Assembly: GCA_900549475.1 (NCBI GenBank)
Contig: UROF01000004.1
Location: 1 to 64,000 of the forward strand
Length of the DNA stretch: 64,000 nucleotides
Source of the DNA: an uncultured Eubacteriales bacterium
GTDB lineage: Bacteria > Bacillota > Clostridia > Oscillospirales > Oscillospiraceae
Direction: 5' to 3'
Part shown: piece after piece, positions 25,418-34,102 of the stretch
How positions within the stretch are numbered: position 1 is the first letter of the stretch
Layout: every line of letters begins with the position of its first letter
Made by a program: the position numbers and the translations under genes
Notes under the pieces: model-generated
Told to the model about the DNA's origin: nothing
Database searches by the model: none
The model's input: the letters and a program-made list of their open reading frames with translations, nothing else

Positions 25418-25780
25418 TTACCCCTCCTTCCCTCTCTGTGCCTTTCGAATCTCATGGCGCAGATAGTCCAGCCGCTGAAGCTGGCGCTCCTTAAAGTGGA
25501 TCTCCTCCAAAGCGGCACTGCGCTTTTTCTCCAGCATGTTTAGGCGTTGTGCTGCCGTATGATCCCCCTCCAGCAGAAGGCGCATATAGGTCTCCACTTC
25601 CTCCACGGCAAATCCAATGTCATGGAGGGTCATGATGGTACTCAGCCGCTCCAGGTCGGCATCGTCATACTGCCAATCGCCCATCACTTTTTTCACCGCG
25701 CCGCACAGGCCCCAACTCTCGTATTCCCGCAGAATGTGCATGGGGATGTGATAGCGCTCGCTTGCCTCCTGTATGGTCAT
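25418..25780 (-). CDS. MerR-family regulator
   Basis: A 120-residue protein. The N-terminal wHTH (TIQEASERYHIPMHILREYESWGL) and second half (YDDADLERLSTIMTLHDIGFAVEEVETYM) are typical MerR, followed by a dimerising coiled coil. There is no Cys-rich metal site. GGAGG precedes ATG 25780; the 16 extra residues of the longer frame lie in a terminator hairpin. Confidence 0.85.
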   Translation of the reverse strand: MTIQEASERYHIPMHILREYESWGLCGAVKKVMGDWQYDDADLERLSTIMTLHDIGFAVEEVETYMRLLLEGDHTAAQRLNMLEKKRSAALEEIHFKERQLQRLDYLRHEIRKAQRGKEG

Positions 25781-25796
25781 ATCAAAGCCTCCAAAC

Positions 25797-25834
25797 AAAA
25801 ATGTGGGCGTCCTTCCTGGGACACCCACATTTTA
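25797..25834 (-). terminator. Terminator of the LysR gene
   Basis: AAAATGTGGG-N-GTCC type stem with one mismatch. On the minus strand it ends in TTTTT, between the LysR stop and the MerR start. Confidence 0.7.
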
Positions 25835-25884
25835 AAACGGTTCCGACACGATGTCTAATGCTTATTTTCTTTCCCTTAATATGC

Positions 25885-26751
25885 CTATTGAACATTTTTG
25901 ATATGTTGATGAAAAGCCTCTACAACAGGAGTCAGCGCCTGATCCTTTTTCCAGACCAGCACTGTCCCCGTCTCCATGGCCGGAGATAACGGCAGAAACC
26001 GAAGATCATCAAAGGCCAGGTTCAGGTCAAATCCCAGCGCCGCTCCCACACCGCAGCGCACCATATTGGCAGCGTTGAGGATCAGGTTGAAGGTAGCGGC
26101 GATCTGCAGACGATCCCAACAATCGCCAAACCAACTGGCCAGCTCGTGCTGTACGCTCTCCCGCCCACTGACCAGCAGAGGGACTGATTCCAAGTCCTGC
26201 GGCGTGACCGCATCCAATCCAGCCAAGGACGAGTCTGCCCGCACCAGCACGCCCCATCGGTCCTTCTCCTGCATCCGGCAGAAAGCATATTTGCCCACAT
26301 CCACCGGCTCCGTCAGCAGCCCCATGTCCAGAAGTCCCATATCCAGCCGCTCCTTCACATCGTCGGCGTTGGCACTAAAAATGCGAAAAGTGACCTTGGG
26401 GTAGCGTTCCCGGAAGGTACGGATAGCCTGAGAGAGAAAGGTCATGCTCCGGGTCTCCCCCGCACCAATAGCGATCTCACCCATCAGTTCCGTCTCCCGG
26501 GCAGCAAATTCCCGGGCTGTTTTGTCTGCCAGATCAACTAGTTCCTGAGCCCGGCGGCGCAGCAGCATCCCCTCATCCGTCAGAACAATGTGGTAGCGGC
26601 TGCGTTGAAAGAGCTGCACCCCCAGCTCCTCCTCCAGCTGCATCAGCTGCCGGGACAAGGTGGGTTGGGTCAGATGGAGCAGGGCCGCGGCCTTAGTGAT
26701 GTTCTCCTCCCGGGCCACCGCCAGAAAATATCTTAAAACACGAAGTTCCAT
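25885..26751 (-). CDS. LysR-family regulator
   Basis: A 288-residue protein with the N-terminal HTH (MELRVLRYFLAVAREENITKAA, then LTQPTLSRQLMQLEEELG) and an effector domain. ATG 26751 is six bases after GGAGGG. It is divergent from a flavodoxin gene, the classic LysR arrangement, and a 7-5-7 dyad sits between them. It is paralogous to the LysR at 60545, which also faces a flavoprotein operon. Confidence 0.93.
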   Translation of the reverse strand: MELRVLRYFLAVAREENITKAAALLHLTQPTLSRQLMQLEEELGVQLFQRSRYHIVLTDEGMLLRRRAQELVDLADKTAREFAARETELMGEIAIGAGETRSMTFLSQAIRTFRERYPKVTFRIFSANADDVKERLDMGLLDMGLLTEPVDVGKYAFCRMQEKDRWGVLVRADSSLAGLDAVTPQDLESVPLLVSGRESVQHELASWFGDCWDRLQIAATFNLILNAANMVRCGVGAALGFDLNLAFDDLRFLPLSPAMETGTVLVWKKDQALTPVVEAFHQHIKNVQ

Positions 26752-26811
26752 GAGCATCCCTCCTTCCTCCATCCTACCATCCCCGTCTCGCCCCCGCAAG
26801 ATAAAAATGCT

Positions 26812-26830
26812 TTTGCAGAATAGCTGCAAA
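26812..26830. promoter_or_regulatory. Candidate LysR operator
   Basis: The perfect dyad TTTGCAG-AATAG-CTGCAAA lies 15 bases upstream of the flavodoxin -35 box, in the position of a LysR recognition site. Confidence 0.65.
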
Positions 26831-26844
26831 TAGAAAATGAGTAT

Positions 26845-26873
26845 TTTACATTTTTGGGCATTAGATTTACAAT
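26845..26873 (+). promoter_or_regulatory. Flavodoxin promoter
   Basis: TTTACA, 17 bases, TACAAT (26868-26873). Confidence 0.75.
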
Positions 26874-26905
26874 AACCCCAGAAGATGCGTAAGGAGGTTA
26901 TGCAT

Positions 26906-27382
26906 ATGAACGCATTGGTCGCTTATTTTTCCGCTACCGGCACCACCGCCAAGGCAGCGAAGGCTCTGGCAAACGCTGTGGGCGGGGAGCTCTATGAGAT
27001 CAAACCGGCCGTTCCCTACACTAACGCCGATCTGAACTGGATGGACAAAGCCTCCCGCTCCAGCGTGGAGATGAAGGATGCCCACTCCCGCCCCGCCCTG
27101 GCTGACACCGACGCCCCGGTGGCCGGACACGATGTGATCTTCCTGGGTTTTCCTGTGTGGTGGTATGTGGCTCCCACCATCATTAATACCTTTCTGGAGG
27201 CCTATGACTTTACCGGCAAGACCATTGTCCTCTTCGCCACCTCAGGCGGCAGCGGGCTGGGCAAGTCGGCCTCTGGGCTGCGCTCCAGCGCCCCTGGCGC
27301 CAAGATCATGGATGGCCGGATGCTCAATGGCCGTCTGAATGAGGCAGAGCTAAAGGCCTGGGCAGAAGGGCTGAAGCTGTAA
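26906..27382 (+). CDS. Flavodoxin
   Basis: A 158-residue FMN electron carrier. The phosphate-binding loop is FSATGTTAKAAKAL (residues 8-21), with FLGFPVWWY and FATSGGSGLG as flavin-ring loops. The family often serves as reductant for stress enzymes or quinone handling. AAGGAGG is eight bases before ATG 26906. It is probably controlled by the divergent LysR. Confidence 0.92.
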   Translation: MNALVAYFSATGTTAKAAKALANAVGGELYEIKPAVPYTNADLNWMDKASRSSVEMKDAHSRPALADTDAPVAGHDVIFLGFPVWWYVAPTIINTFLEAYDFTGKTIVLFATSGGSGLGKSASGLRSSAPGAKIMDGRMLNGRLNEAELKAWAEGLKL

Positions 27383-27399
27383 AACATTCCGGATATTGA

Positions 27400-27437
27400 A
27401 AAAATGTGGAGTGTCGATTAGGACACTCCACATTTTT
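27400..27437. terminator. Bidirectional terminator
   Basis: AAAAATGTGGAGTGTC pairs perfectly with GACACTCCACATTTTT, with a six-base loop, between the convergent flavodoxin and acetyltransferase genes. Confidence 0.9.
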
Positions 27438-27879
27438 ATATCTCCCTTTGCAGGTACACCATATCTACCAGCTGCACTCCGCACTCAAAGATAGGATGGT
27501 CGTAGTGGTCGGTGAAAAAGTTCTTGACCAGATGATGCCTGCGAAAGCCGCAGGATTCATAAAACGGGATGGTGGAGGGACTGTCCCCGGTACCCACCTG
27601 CAGCACCGTATATTGTCCTGTGTAGGTTCGGATAAGGAAGTCCACCAGGGCTTTGCCATATCCTCTGCCCTGAAAATCCGGCTCCACAGCAATGTTCTTC
27701 AGTTCCAGAACGCCGTCACCCTCGTCGGTCACTACACATTCGGCTTTGACTCCGTCATCCTCCAGCACATACATAGTCCCCCGCTCCAGATAGCGGTCCA
27801 GCATGTCCTCCTGCTCATCCGCCAGCAACAGCAAATCCATATATCTCTTTTTATCCGTTTCCACTTTTCTGATTTCCAT
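27436..27879 (-). CDS. GNAT-family N-acetyltransferase
   Basis: A 147-residue acetyl-CoA-dependent transferase. The pyrophosphate-binding motif QGRGYGKAL follows KNIAVEPDF, and FYESCGF is the C-terminal signature. The substrate is unknown. GAGGTG precedes ATG 27879 by eight bases; the longer frame adds non-coding sequence. Confidence 0.9.
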   Translation of the reverse strand: MEIRKVETDKKRYMDLLLLADEQEDMLDRYLERGTMYVLEDDGVKAECVVTDEGDGVLELKNIAVEPDFQGRGYGKALVDFLIRTYTGQYTVLQVGTGDSPSTIPFYESCGFRRHHLVKNFFTDHYDHPIFECGVQLVDMVYLQREI

Positions 27880-28026
27880 AGGGCGCCCACCTCTGCCTGA
27901 CAGTCTTGATGGAACATATGATACCACAACTATACGAGTCTCTGCAATTCACTGAGAAACATGACAGACAGTTGTCCGCTTTCTGTGCTATAATATAGGC
28001 AAAAATCAAGGAAGGCGGTGCGGCTC

Positions 28027-28935
28027 ATGAAGATGGAGCGGCTCATCGGCATATTGTCCATCCTGCTCCAGCGGGAGAAGGTCACCGCCCCGGAGCTGGC
28101 AGAGCAGTTTGAGGTGTCCCGGCGAACCATCCAGAGGGACATTGAATCCCTGTGCCGGGCAGGCATCCCCATCTCCACCGCCCAGGGCACGGGCGGCGGC
28201 ATCTCCATCATGGAGGGCTACCGGGTAGACCGCACGGTGCTCACTGATCCCGAGATGCAGGCCATCCTGGCGGGGCTGCGGAGCCTGGACAGTGTCAGCG
28301 GCACACGGCGCTATGCCCAGCTGATGGAGAAGCTGTCCGCCGGGACAGGCGGACTGGTCCCCGGCGGCGCCCATATGCTCATCGACCTATCTTCCTGGTA
28401 CAAGACCAGCCTGCCGCCGAAAATCGAGCTCATTCAAGGGGCCATCGAGCAGCACCGCACTATCCGCTTTACCTATTTTTCCCCCAGGGAGGAGTCTGTG
28501 CGCACCGTCGAGCCCTATTACCTGGTGTTCCACTGGTCCACCTGGTATGTGTGGGGCTGGTGCCAAATACGGAAGGATTTCCGCCTGTTTAAATTGAACC
28601 GCATAACGGAGCTTACCACCGGCGAACCCTTTGTCCCTCGCTGCGCACCGCTGCCCGATCTGGAGCCGGAAAGAATCTTCCCGGTGAAATATCAGGTCAC
28701 CGTTCTCTTTGATCCTACCTGCCGCTGGCGGCTGGTGGAGGAGTACGGGGCGGACCGCTTCACCGTGGAACCGGACGGCAGGCTGCGTTTTACCGGCGGC
28801 TTTCCTGACGTGGACAGCGTGCTCAGCTGGGTTCTGACCTTTGGAGACAAAGCAGAGCTGCTGGAGCCGGAAGAATTGCGGCAGCAGCTTGGGGATCTGG
28901 CCGCAGCCTTGGCCGGCCGATACAGGAGGAATTGA
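28027..28935 (+). CDS. WYL-domain transcriptional regulator (YafY-like)
   Basis: A 302-residue protein. The N-terminal HTH_11 (TAPELAEQFEVSRRTIQRDIESL) is followed by a WYL domain (EPYYLVFHWSTWYVWGWC, then KLNRI) that binds ligands or nucleic acid. A TATAAT lies at 27989. It starts a tight operon with four small stress-type genes downstream, which it may regulate. The ATG at 28027 and the GTG at 28018 are both possible starts. Confidence 0.9.
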   Translation: MKMERLIGILSILLQREKVTAPELAEQFEVSRRTIQRDIESLCRAGIPISTAQGTGGGISIMEGYRVDRTVLTDPEMQAILAGLRSLDSVSGTRRYAQLMEKLSAGTGGLVPGGAHMLIDLSSWYKTSLPPKIELIQGAIEQHRTIRFTYFSPREESVRTVEPYYLVFHWSTWYVWGWCQIRKDFRLFKLNRITELTTGEPFVPRCAPLPDLEPERIFPVKYQVTVLFDPTCRWRLVEEYGADRFTVEPDGRLRFTGGFPDVDSVLSWVLTFGDKAELLEPEELRQQLGDLAAALAGRYRRN

Positions 28936-28936
28936 T

Positions 28937-29260
28937 ATGGCGTCTCATCCGGATTTTGTGAACTACGTGGCCGAGCAGCTGCAGGAAGCCGGAGCCATCC
29001 GCAGCCGGAAGATGTTCGGCGAATACGGCCTTTACTGCGACGACGTATTTTTCGCCGTCATTTGTGACGACCAGTTTTTCGTAAAGGTCACCCCCCAGGG
29101 CGAAGCGGCGTTCCCCGATCTGCCCAAGGCTCCCCCCTATGAGGGGGCCAAGGATTCCTTCCTGGTGGAGGATGTGGAGAACCGGGAACAGATGACAAAA
29201 CTTGCGCGCATCACCTGCGAGGCGCTGAGAAGCAAGCCGCAAAAGAATCGGAGGAAATGA
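28937..29260 (+). CDS. TfoX N-terminal domain protein
   Basis: A 107-residue protein with RKMFGEYGLYCDDVFFAVI, the hallmark of TfoX_N. In proteobacteria the domain occurs in competence regulators; in Firmicutes stand-alone copies have no known role. AGGAGG is seven bases before ATG 28937, which follows the WYL stop at once. Confidence 0.88.
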   Translation: MASHPDFVNYVAEQLQEAGAIRSRKMFGEYGLYCDDVFFAVICDDQFFVKVTPQGEAAFPDLPKAPPYEGAKDSFLVEDVENREQMTKLARITCEALRSKPQKNRRK

Positions 29261-29262
29261 CC

Positions 29263-29898
29263 ATGGCCTTTGACTACAAGAAAGAGTACAAAGAGTTCTA
29301 TCTGCCGCCCAAGACACCCGGCATCGTCACTGTGCCCGCTATGAAATTTCTGGCCGTGCGGGGCCAGGGCAACCCCAACGAGGAAAACGGCGCTTACAAG
29401 CAGGCCCTGGGCATGCTCTATGCCGTAGCTTTCACCATTAAAATGAGTAAGCTGGGCAAGCACAAACTGGAGGGCTACTTTGACTATGTGGTGCCGCCCC
29501 TGGAGGGCCTATGGTGGCAGGAGGGCATCCACGGGGTGGACTACGCCCACAAAGAAGATTTTCAGTGGATCTCCCTCATCCGCCTGCCGGAGTTTGTGAC
29601 AAAAGAGGTCTTTGACTGGGCCATTCAAGAAGCCACGGAAAAGAAACAACAGGACTTCTCGACCGTGGAGTTCTTCCCCTGGGAGGAGGGTCTGTCCGTC
29701 CAGTGCATGCACATCGGCCCCTATGACGACGAGCCCGCCACCGTGGCCGCCATGGCGGAATACGTCAGGGCCCAGGGCTACCAGGAGGATTTCGGGGACG
29801 GTCGGTTCCACCATGAGATCTATTTGAGCGATGTGCGGCGGTGCAAGCCGGAGCGGCTGAAAACTGTCATCCGGCATCCCATCAGGAGGGTACTATGA
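29263..29898 (+). CDS. GyrI-like small-molecule-binding protein
   Basis: A 211-residue protein with the SOUL/GyrI-type fold: a conserved start YKKEYKEFYLPPKTPGIV and C-terminal VQCMHIGPYDDEPAT. Such proteins bind or hydrolyse cyclopropanoid and other drug-like ligands. I prefer ATG 29263 (eight bases from GGAGG) to ATG 29257. Confidence 0.85.
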   Translation: MAFDYKKEYKEFYLPPKTPGIVTVPAMKFLAVRGQGNPNEENGAYKQALGMLYAVAFTIKMSKLGKHKLEGYFDYVVPPLEGLWWQEGIHGVDYAHKEDFQWISLIRLPEFVTKEVFDWAIQEATEKKQQDFSTVEFFPWEEGLSVQCMHIGPYDDEPATVAAMAEYVRAQGYQEDFGDGRFHHEIYLSDVRRCKPERLKTVIRHPIRRVL

Positions 29899-30452
29899 AA
29901 GGTTTTACCCGTACGGAGACCCGCTTCTCTCTATGCGGTCTAAACTGCGCCCTATGTAGTATGCATCTGGGCGGCTACTGCCCCGGCTGCGGCGGCGGAG
30001 CAGGCAACCAGAGCTGCACGATCGCAAAGTGCTCTTTGGAGCACGGCGGCGTTCCGTTTTGCTGGGAGTGCACGGAGTACCCCTGTTCCCACTACGATGG
30101 CTTTGACGATGGGGATTCCTTTGTTCCCCACCGGAACCGGCAGCAGGACATCGCCCAGGCCAAGGAACTGGGGCTGGACGTCTACCTTATGCAGCTAGAA
30201 GAAAAACGGAATATTTTAGCAGAACTTCTGGTCCATTACAACGATGGCCGCCGCAAGACCTTTTTCAACACGGCGGTTTATCTCCTGCCTCTGGAGGATT
30301 TGCGCTCCGTGATGGCCGCTCTGAACAACCGGCCGGAGCTGGACGAACAGGCAGGCAAGGAGCGGGCACTTGCCGCCGTGAAGCTGCTTCAGGAGGCGGC
30401 TGACTGCCGGAGCATCAGCCTGAAGCTCAACAAGAAAGCAAAGAAGGGGTGA
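29895..30452 (+). CDS. DUF3795 protein
   Basis: A 185-residue protein with a cysteine-rich first half: CGLNCALC, CPGCGGG, C-x-C and WECTEYPC, as in DUF3795, probably a zinc- or iron-sulfur-binding module. The start overlaps the GyrI-like stop (ATGA), with AGGAGG five bases upstream. Function unknown. Confidence 0.85.
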   Translation: MKGFTRTETRFSLCGLNCALCSMHLGGYCPGCGGGAGNQSCTIAKCSLEHGGVPFCWECTEYPCSHYDGFDDGDSFVPHRNRQQDIAQAKELGLDVYLMQLEEKRNILAELLVHYNDGRRKTFFNTAVYLLPLEDLRSVMAALNNRPELDEQAGKERALAAVKLLQEAADCRSISLKLNKKAKKG

Positions 30453-30456
30453 TCTC

Positions 30457-30852
30457 ATGGCGACGTCCAAGGTGACAGTCCATTTCCCCTGCCCGGTGAA
30501 GCAGGTATGGCATACGGTGACTGACCTCACCCACACTGCCTGGCGCAGTGATTTGGCTCGGGTGGAAGTTTTGGATGAGGCTCACTTCGTGGAGTACACC
30601 AAAAGCGGCTATGCCACCAATTTTACGGTCACGGCCTGTGAGCCGCTCCGATTCTGGGCCTTTACTATGGAAAACGGCAATATGTCCGGCTCCTGGGAAG
30701 GCATCTTTGAGGCGGCAGAGGGCGGCTCTCGGCTGACCTGCACCGAGACCGTCAACGCCAAGCATTGGTGGATGCGCCCCTTTGTCCCCGGCTATCTGAA
30801 GCGGCAGCAAAAGCTGTATTGTGACGATTTGCGGAGGGAATTGCTGAAATAA
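30457..30852 (+). CDS. SRPBCC (START-like) protein
   Basis: A 131-residue polyketide-cyclase/START fold: N-terminal strand VTVHFPCPVKQVWHTVTDL, the middle WAFTMENGNMSGSWEGIFE, and a C-terminal helix over the cavity. It probably binds a small hydrophobic ligand. It is the last gene of the WYL operon; GGGGTG precedes the ATG. Confidence 0.85.
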   Translation: MATSKVTVHFPCPVKQVWHTVTDLTHTAWRSDLARVEVLDEAHFVEYTKSGYATNFTVTACEPLRFWAFTMENGNMSGSWEGIFEAAEGGSRLTCTETVNAKHWWMRPFVPGYLKRQQKLYCDDLRRELLK

Positions 30853-30874
30853 ACCGCGTGTTAATCTGCGTTGC

Positions 30875-30903
30875 TTGCTGCAACGGGCCATTCTTCCTAC
30901 AAT
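30875..30903 (+). promoter_or_regulatory. Promoter of the XRE gene
   Basis: TTGCTG, 17 bases, TACAAT (30898-30903), about 28 bases before the ribosome site. Confidence 0.65.
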
Positions 30904-30937
30904 GGCGATAACACCTGTATGAAAGGAGTTATCCCTT

Positions 30938-31447
30938 ATGTTAAGTGAAAACATCAAGGCAATCCGAAAATCAAAGGGACTTTCCCAACAAGAGCTTGCC
31001 ATTAAGTTGAATGTGGTACGGCAAACCGTCTCCAAATGGGAGCAGGGATTGTCTGTCCCGGATTCTGATCTGTTGATCTCCCTGTCGGAAGCGCTTGAGA
31101 CACCCGTGAGCACACTGCTGGGAGAGACGGTGGAAGAGACGGAGGCAGATACCGTCAAAGCCCTCTCCGAAAAACTGGAGATCATCAACCTACAGTTTGC
31201 ACGGAGAAAGGCTTTTCGAAGAACAGCCCTACACTGGTCACTGATTGCATTCTGCGTACTCATTGTGGCTGTCTTCGCGGCCTTGGCAGTTGTCAACAGC
31301 CCTTACCTGGGTTGGGATTACAGCGCCCCGGAAACCGCCGTCATGGGTGTGGCCATCCACGCCTTTGAATGGGGCTTTGTCCGTCTGGCGCCCTTTGCGC
31401 TGATCGCAGCACTGGTGGGCGCTTTCTTGACACGGAAAAGAGCATAG
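30938..31447 (+). CDS. XRE-family regulator with C-terminal membrane segments
   Basis: A 169-residue protein. The HTH_3 domain is at residues 1-60 (NIKAIRKSKGLSQQELAIKLNV, then RQTVSKWEQG). Two hydrophobic helices are at about 101-121 and 142-163. This membrane-linked XRE type is common in Clostridia and may sense envelope stress. GAAAGGAG precedes the ATG. Confidence 0.88.
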   Translation: MLSENIKAIRKSKGLSQQELAIKLNVVRQTVSKWEQGLSVPDSDLLISLSEALETPVSTLLGETVEETEADTVKALSEKLEIINLQFARRKAFRRTALHWSLIAFCVLIVAVFAALAVVNSPYLGWDYSAPETAVMGVAIHAFEWGFVRLAPFALIAALVGAFLTRKRA

Positions 31448-31572
31448 GGCATGTTTCCGGAGCACATGCCACTGAACAAGAAGAGCAGTACCATCGGACA
31501 AATATGAGCACGGAAAATCGGGCAGAGTCCGTTGCTTTCCGATATGCTGAATCCAGAAGGACGGTGTAACCA

Positions 31573-32430
31573 ATGGATTGGGTAACAAGTATTCATCAGG
31601 CGATCCAGTATATCGAGGAACATCTCCGGGAGGAGCTGACCATCCGGGAGATCGCACAGCAGGCAGCCCTGTCCCCCTTTTACTTTCAGAAGGGCTTTGC
31701 CATGCTGTGCGGCATGACGGTGGGCGACTACATCCGCCAGCGCCGGCTCTCCGCCGCCGGGCTGGAGGTCCTCACGACGGACCGGAAGATCATCGACATT
31801 GCGCTGGAGTTCGGCTACGACTCTCCGGACAGCTTTACCAAGGCTTTTACCCGATTCCATGGCCTTACACCTGCCGCACTGCGAAAAAGCGGGGGTGCGG
31901 TCCGTTCCTTTGCCCCGCTTCGAATCAAAGTAACATTGGAAGGTGGTCAAAATATGGATTGCAAGATTATCAAAAAAGAGGCGTTTACGGTGCTCTGCCG
32001 GGCAAAGACTTTCAAGTATGAGGACGCATTGGCCCAGGTGCCCCAGTTCTGGGCGGAGCATTTCGCCGCAGGCGGCGGCAAGGTGGTGTGCGGCATGTAC
32101 GGCATCAACCTGGATGAGAGCATGGGCGGCAATGAGTTCGAATATCTCATTGCCGACAACTACGATCCTGCCAAGGAGATCCCCGACGGTTTCACCACCC
32201 GCACCATCCCGGCTCACACCTGGGCGGTGTTTCCCTGCACCGGCCGGATGCCCCAGGCTCTTCAGGGCTTGAACCAGCAGATTTTCTCCCAGTGGCTGCC
32301 CACGAACCCCGACTACAAGATCGCCGCGGGCATCAATGTGGAGATGTACAGCGACGCCAGCAAGTTTGAAAGCGGTACCCAGGATCAGAACTATTACTGC
32401 GAGATCTGGATCCCGGTGGAAAAGAAGTAA
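31573..32430 (+). CDS. AraC-family regulator with GyrI-like ligand domain
   Basis: A 285-residue protein. Two AraC HTH motifs occupy residues 1-105 (LTIREIAQQAALSPFYFQKGF and IIDIALEFGYDSPDSFTKAF). A GyrI/Rob-type effector domain fills residues 135-285. Related proteins (Rob, BmrR-like) respond to drugs and activate efflux or stress genes. The target is not evident. Confidence 0.92.
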   Translation: MDWVTSIHQAIQYIEEHLREELTIREIAQQAALSPFYFQKGFAMLCGMTVGDYIRQRRLSAAGLEVLTTDRKIIDIALEFGYDSPDSFTKAFTRFHGLTPAALRKSGGAVRSFAPLRIKVTLEGGQNMDCKIIKKEAFTVLCRAKTFKYEDALAQVPQFWAEHFAAGGGKVVCGMYGINLDESMGGNEFEYLIADNYDPAKEIPDGFTTRTIPAHTWAVFPCTGRMPQALQGLNQQIFSQWLPTNPDYKIAAGINVEMYSDASKFESGTQDQNYYCEIWIPVEKK

Positions 32431-32513
32431 GACGTATCGTTCTTAAAAAATGCTCCTGAAGGAGAGAAACACACAAAGGGCTTGATGGACAGCCGCCTCA
32501 CTATAGGAGGAAT

Positions 32514-32996
32514 TTGATAGAGAAACTCATGCCCATACAGCAGAGTGGCAAAATAATTCTGACGATTGAGGAGGCGGCTGTCATGCTTGATATGGTACCG
32601 AGCACAGAGCAGTTGACAACTTTGGTGGGGGCCCCCTTATATGAGATCTGGACCCAGTTATGTGCCTTGATTGACGAAAAATATGATATGGAGCGCCTGT
32701 GGGGCAGCGGCGGGAAAGCCTGGACCTATGAGTATAAATACCGCCGGGGCGGCAAAACCCTGTGCGCACTGTATGCGAGAGAAAACTGCGTCGGCTTTAT
32801 GGTCATTCTGGGCAAGGAGGAGCGCGTGAAATTTGAATGCGCCAGGGAGAATTATTCCACAGAAGTTCAAAAAATTTATGATGAAACGCCAACTTACCAT
32901 GACGGTAAGTGGCTGATGTTTACGCCAGTGGATATCTCGTTATTTGAGGATTTCCTCAGGTTGTTGACCATTAAAAGGAAACCAAACAAGAAATAA
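32514..32996 (+). CDS. DUF3788 protein
   Basis: A 160-residue protein matching DUF3788 in length and in the block RLWGSGGKAWTYEYKYRRGGKTLC. Function unknown. The start is uncertain: AGGAGG is only three bases before the TTG at 32514 and 18 before the ATG at 32529. Confidence 0.75.
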   Translation: MIEKLMPIQQSGKIILTIEEAAVMLDMVPSTEQLTTLVGAPLYEIWTQLCALIDEKYDMERLWGSGGKAWTYEYKYRRGGKTLCALYARENCVGFMVILGKEERVKFECARENYSTEVQKIYDETPTYHDGKWLMFTPVDISLFEDFLRLLTIKRKPNKK

Positions 32997-33123
32997 AGGG
33001 AAATTCATAATTGTTTCAAATCATCACAAAGAGCTAAAGGTGTCGTTCTCTTTTCACTCTGTATCCCCTATGATCGTATCAGCAGCTGCAGAGAATCAAT
33101 CGATCATAAGAGGAGACAACACC

Positions 33124-33483
33124 ATGAACACGGATAAAATTTTTGCAGAAGCCATTGCCAATGAATACGCCCCTAAGGATACTTCCAAGGTCGTCGCACT
33201 AAGAAAGCTGGACCAGAAAGCAAAAGGCCCCGCCAACATCTTTGCCTATAGCTTCGGCGTCCTGATGACCCTGATTCTGGGCCTGGGGATGTGCCTTTCC
33301 ATGCAGGTGATCGGAGGAGGTGGCATCCTGATGACAGGGGCCGGGATCCTTCTGGGAATTCTGGGTATTGTCGGCGTAGGCCTCAACTACCCCATCTACA
33401 AAAAGCTTCTCCGGACCGGCAAGGAAAAGTATGCCTTTGAGATCATGCAGCTGGCCCGGGAGATCAGTGAATCAGCAGAGTAA
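33124..33483 (+). CDS. Small membrane protein upstream of tetR
   Basis: A 119-residue protein with two membrane helices (about 48-70 and 76-98) joined by a Gly-rich turn (IGGGGILMTGAG) and a conserved cytoplasmic start (IANEYAPKDTSKVVALRKLDQKAK). AGGAGA precedes ATG 33124. It is 19 bases upstream of the TetR gene, so it is probably regulated with it. Confidence 0.72.
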   Translation: MNTDKIFAEAIANEYAPKDTSKVVALRKLDQKAKGPANIFAYSFGVLMTLILGLGMCLSMQVIGGGGILMTGAGILLGILGIVGVGLNYPIYKKLLRTGKEKYAFEIMQLAREISESAE

Positions 33484-33502
33484 ACCGAGAGGAGGGCGGC
33501 AG

Positions 33503-34102
33503 ATGAATAAATCCGAAAGCAAATACTTCAATACCGCCCTGCGTATGGACGAGGCGCTCATCGCGCTGCTGGAGGAGAAAGATCTGGAATATATCACAGT
33601 GAAAGAGATCTGTCACCAGGCCGGCGTAAATCGGTCCACCTTCTACCTGCACTATGAGACCATCGCCGACCTGGTGAATGAGACTTTGGAGATGATCAAC
33701 CGGCGATTTCTCTCCTATTTCCCTCAACAGGAAGAAGATGTTCTAGGGAACATGGACAGCCGGGAGCGGAAAGACCTGGTGCTGGTCACCCGTGAATATC
33801 TTCTCCCCTATCTCCGCTTCATCCAGGACAACAAAAAGGTCTACCGGGCGGCATTCCGGAACCCAAGCAGCATGCAGGCCCATGTGCGATACGGGGAGCT
33901 AAAGCAGCATATCCTTGGCCCCATTCTGGAGCGGTTTGAGATCCCAGCTTCCCATCGTCCCTATTACATGGCCTATTATGTAGAGGGTATCATCGCTATT
34001 GTCAAGGAGTGGCTGCGGCAGGACTGCGCGGATGAGGTGGAGATGATTGCCGGCATCATCGAGTCCTGCGTGCAGCCCAGGGACGGAAGCTATGAGAAAT
34101 AA
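33503..34102 (+). CDS. TetR-family regulator
   Basis: A 199-residue protein. The HTH (ITVKEICHQAGVNRSTFYLHYETIADL, cut here) is at about residues 29-55, with a DhaS-like C-terminal domain. GGAGG is seven bases before ATG 33503. It sits between two membrane-protein genes, probably its targets. Confidence 0.9.
   Translation: MNKSESKYFNTALRMDEALIALLEEKDLEYITVKEICHQAGVNRSTFYLHYETIADLVNETLEMINRRFLSYFPQQEEDVLGNMDSRERKDLVLVTREYLLPYLRFIQDNKKVYRAAFRNPSSMQAHVRYGELKQHILGPILERFEIPASHRPYYMAYYVEGIIAIVKEWLRQDCADEVEMIAGIIESCVQPRDGSYEK

Noticed and set aside
25797..27437. Hairpins sharing AAAATGTGG/CCACATTTT as a dispersed repeat family
   Set aside because: Only two clear copies, both exactly where terminators are needed; the shared part is the A/T tail and lower stem, so coincidence or terminator convergence is more likely.
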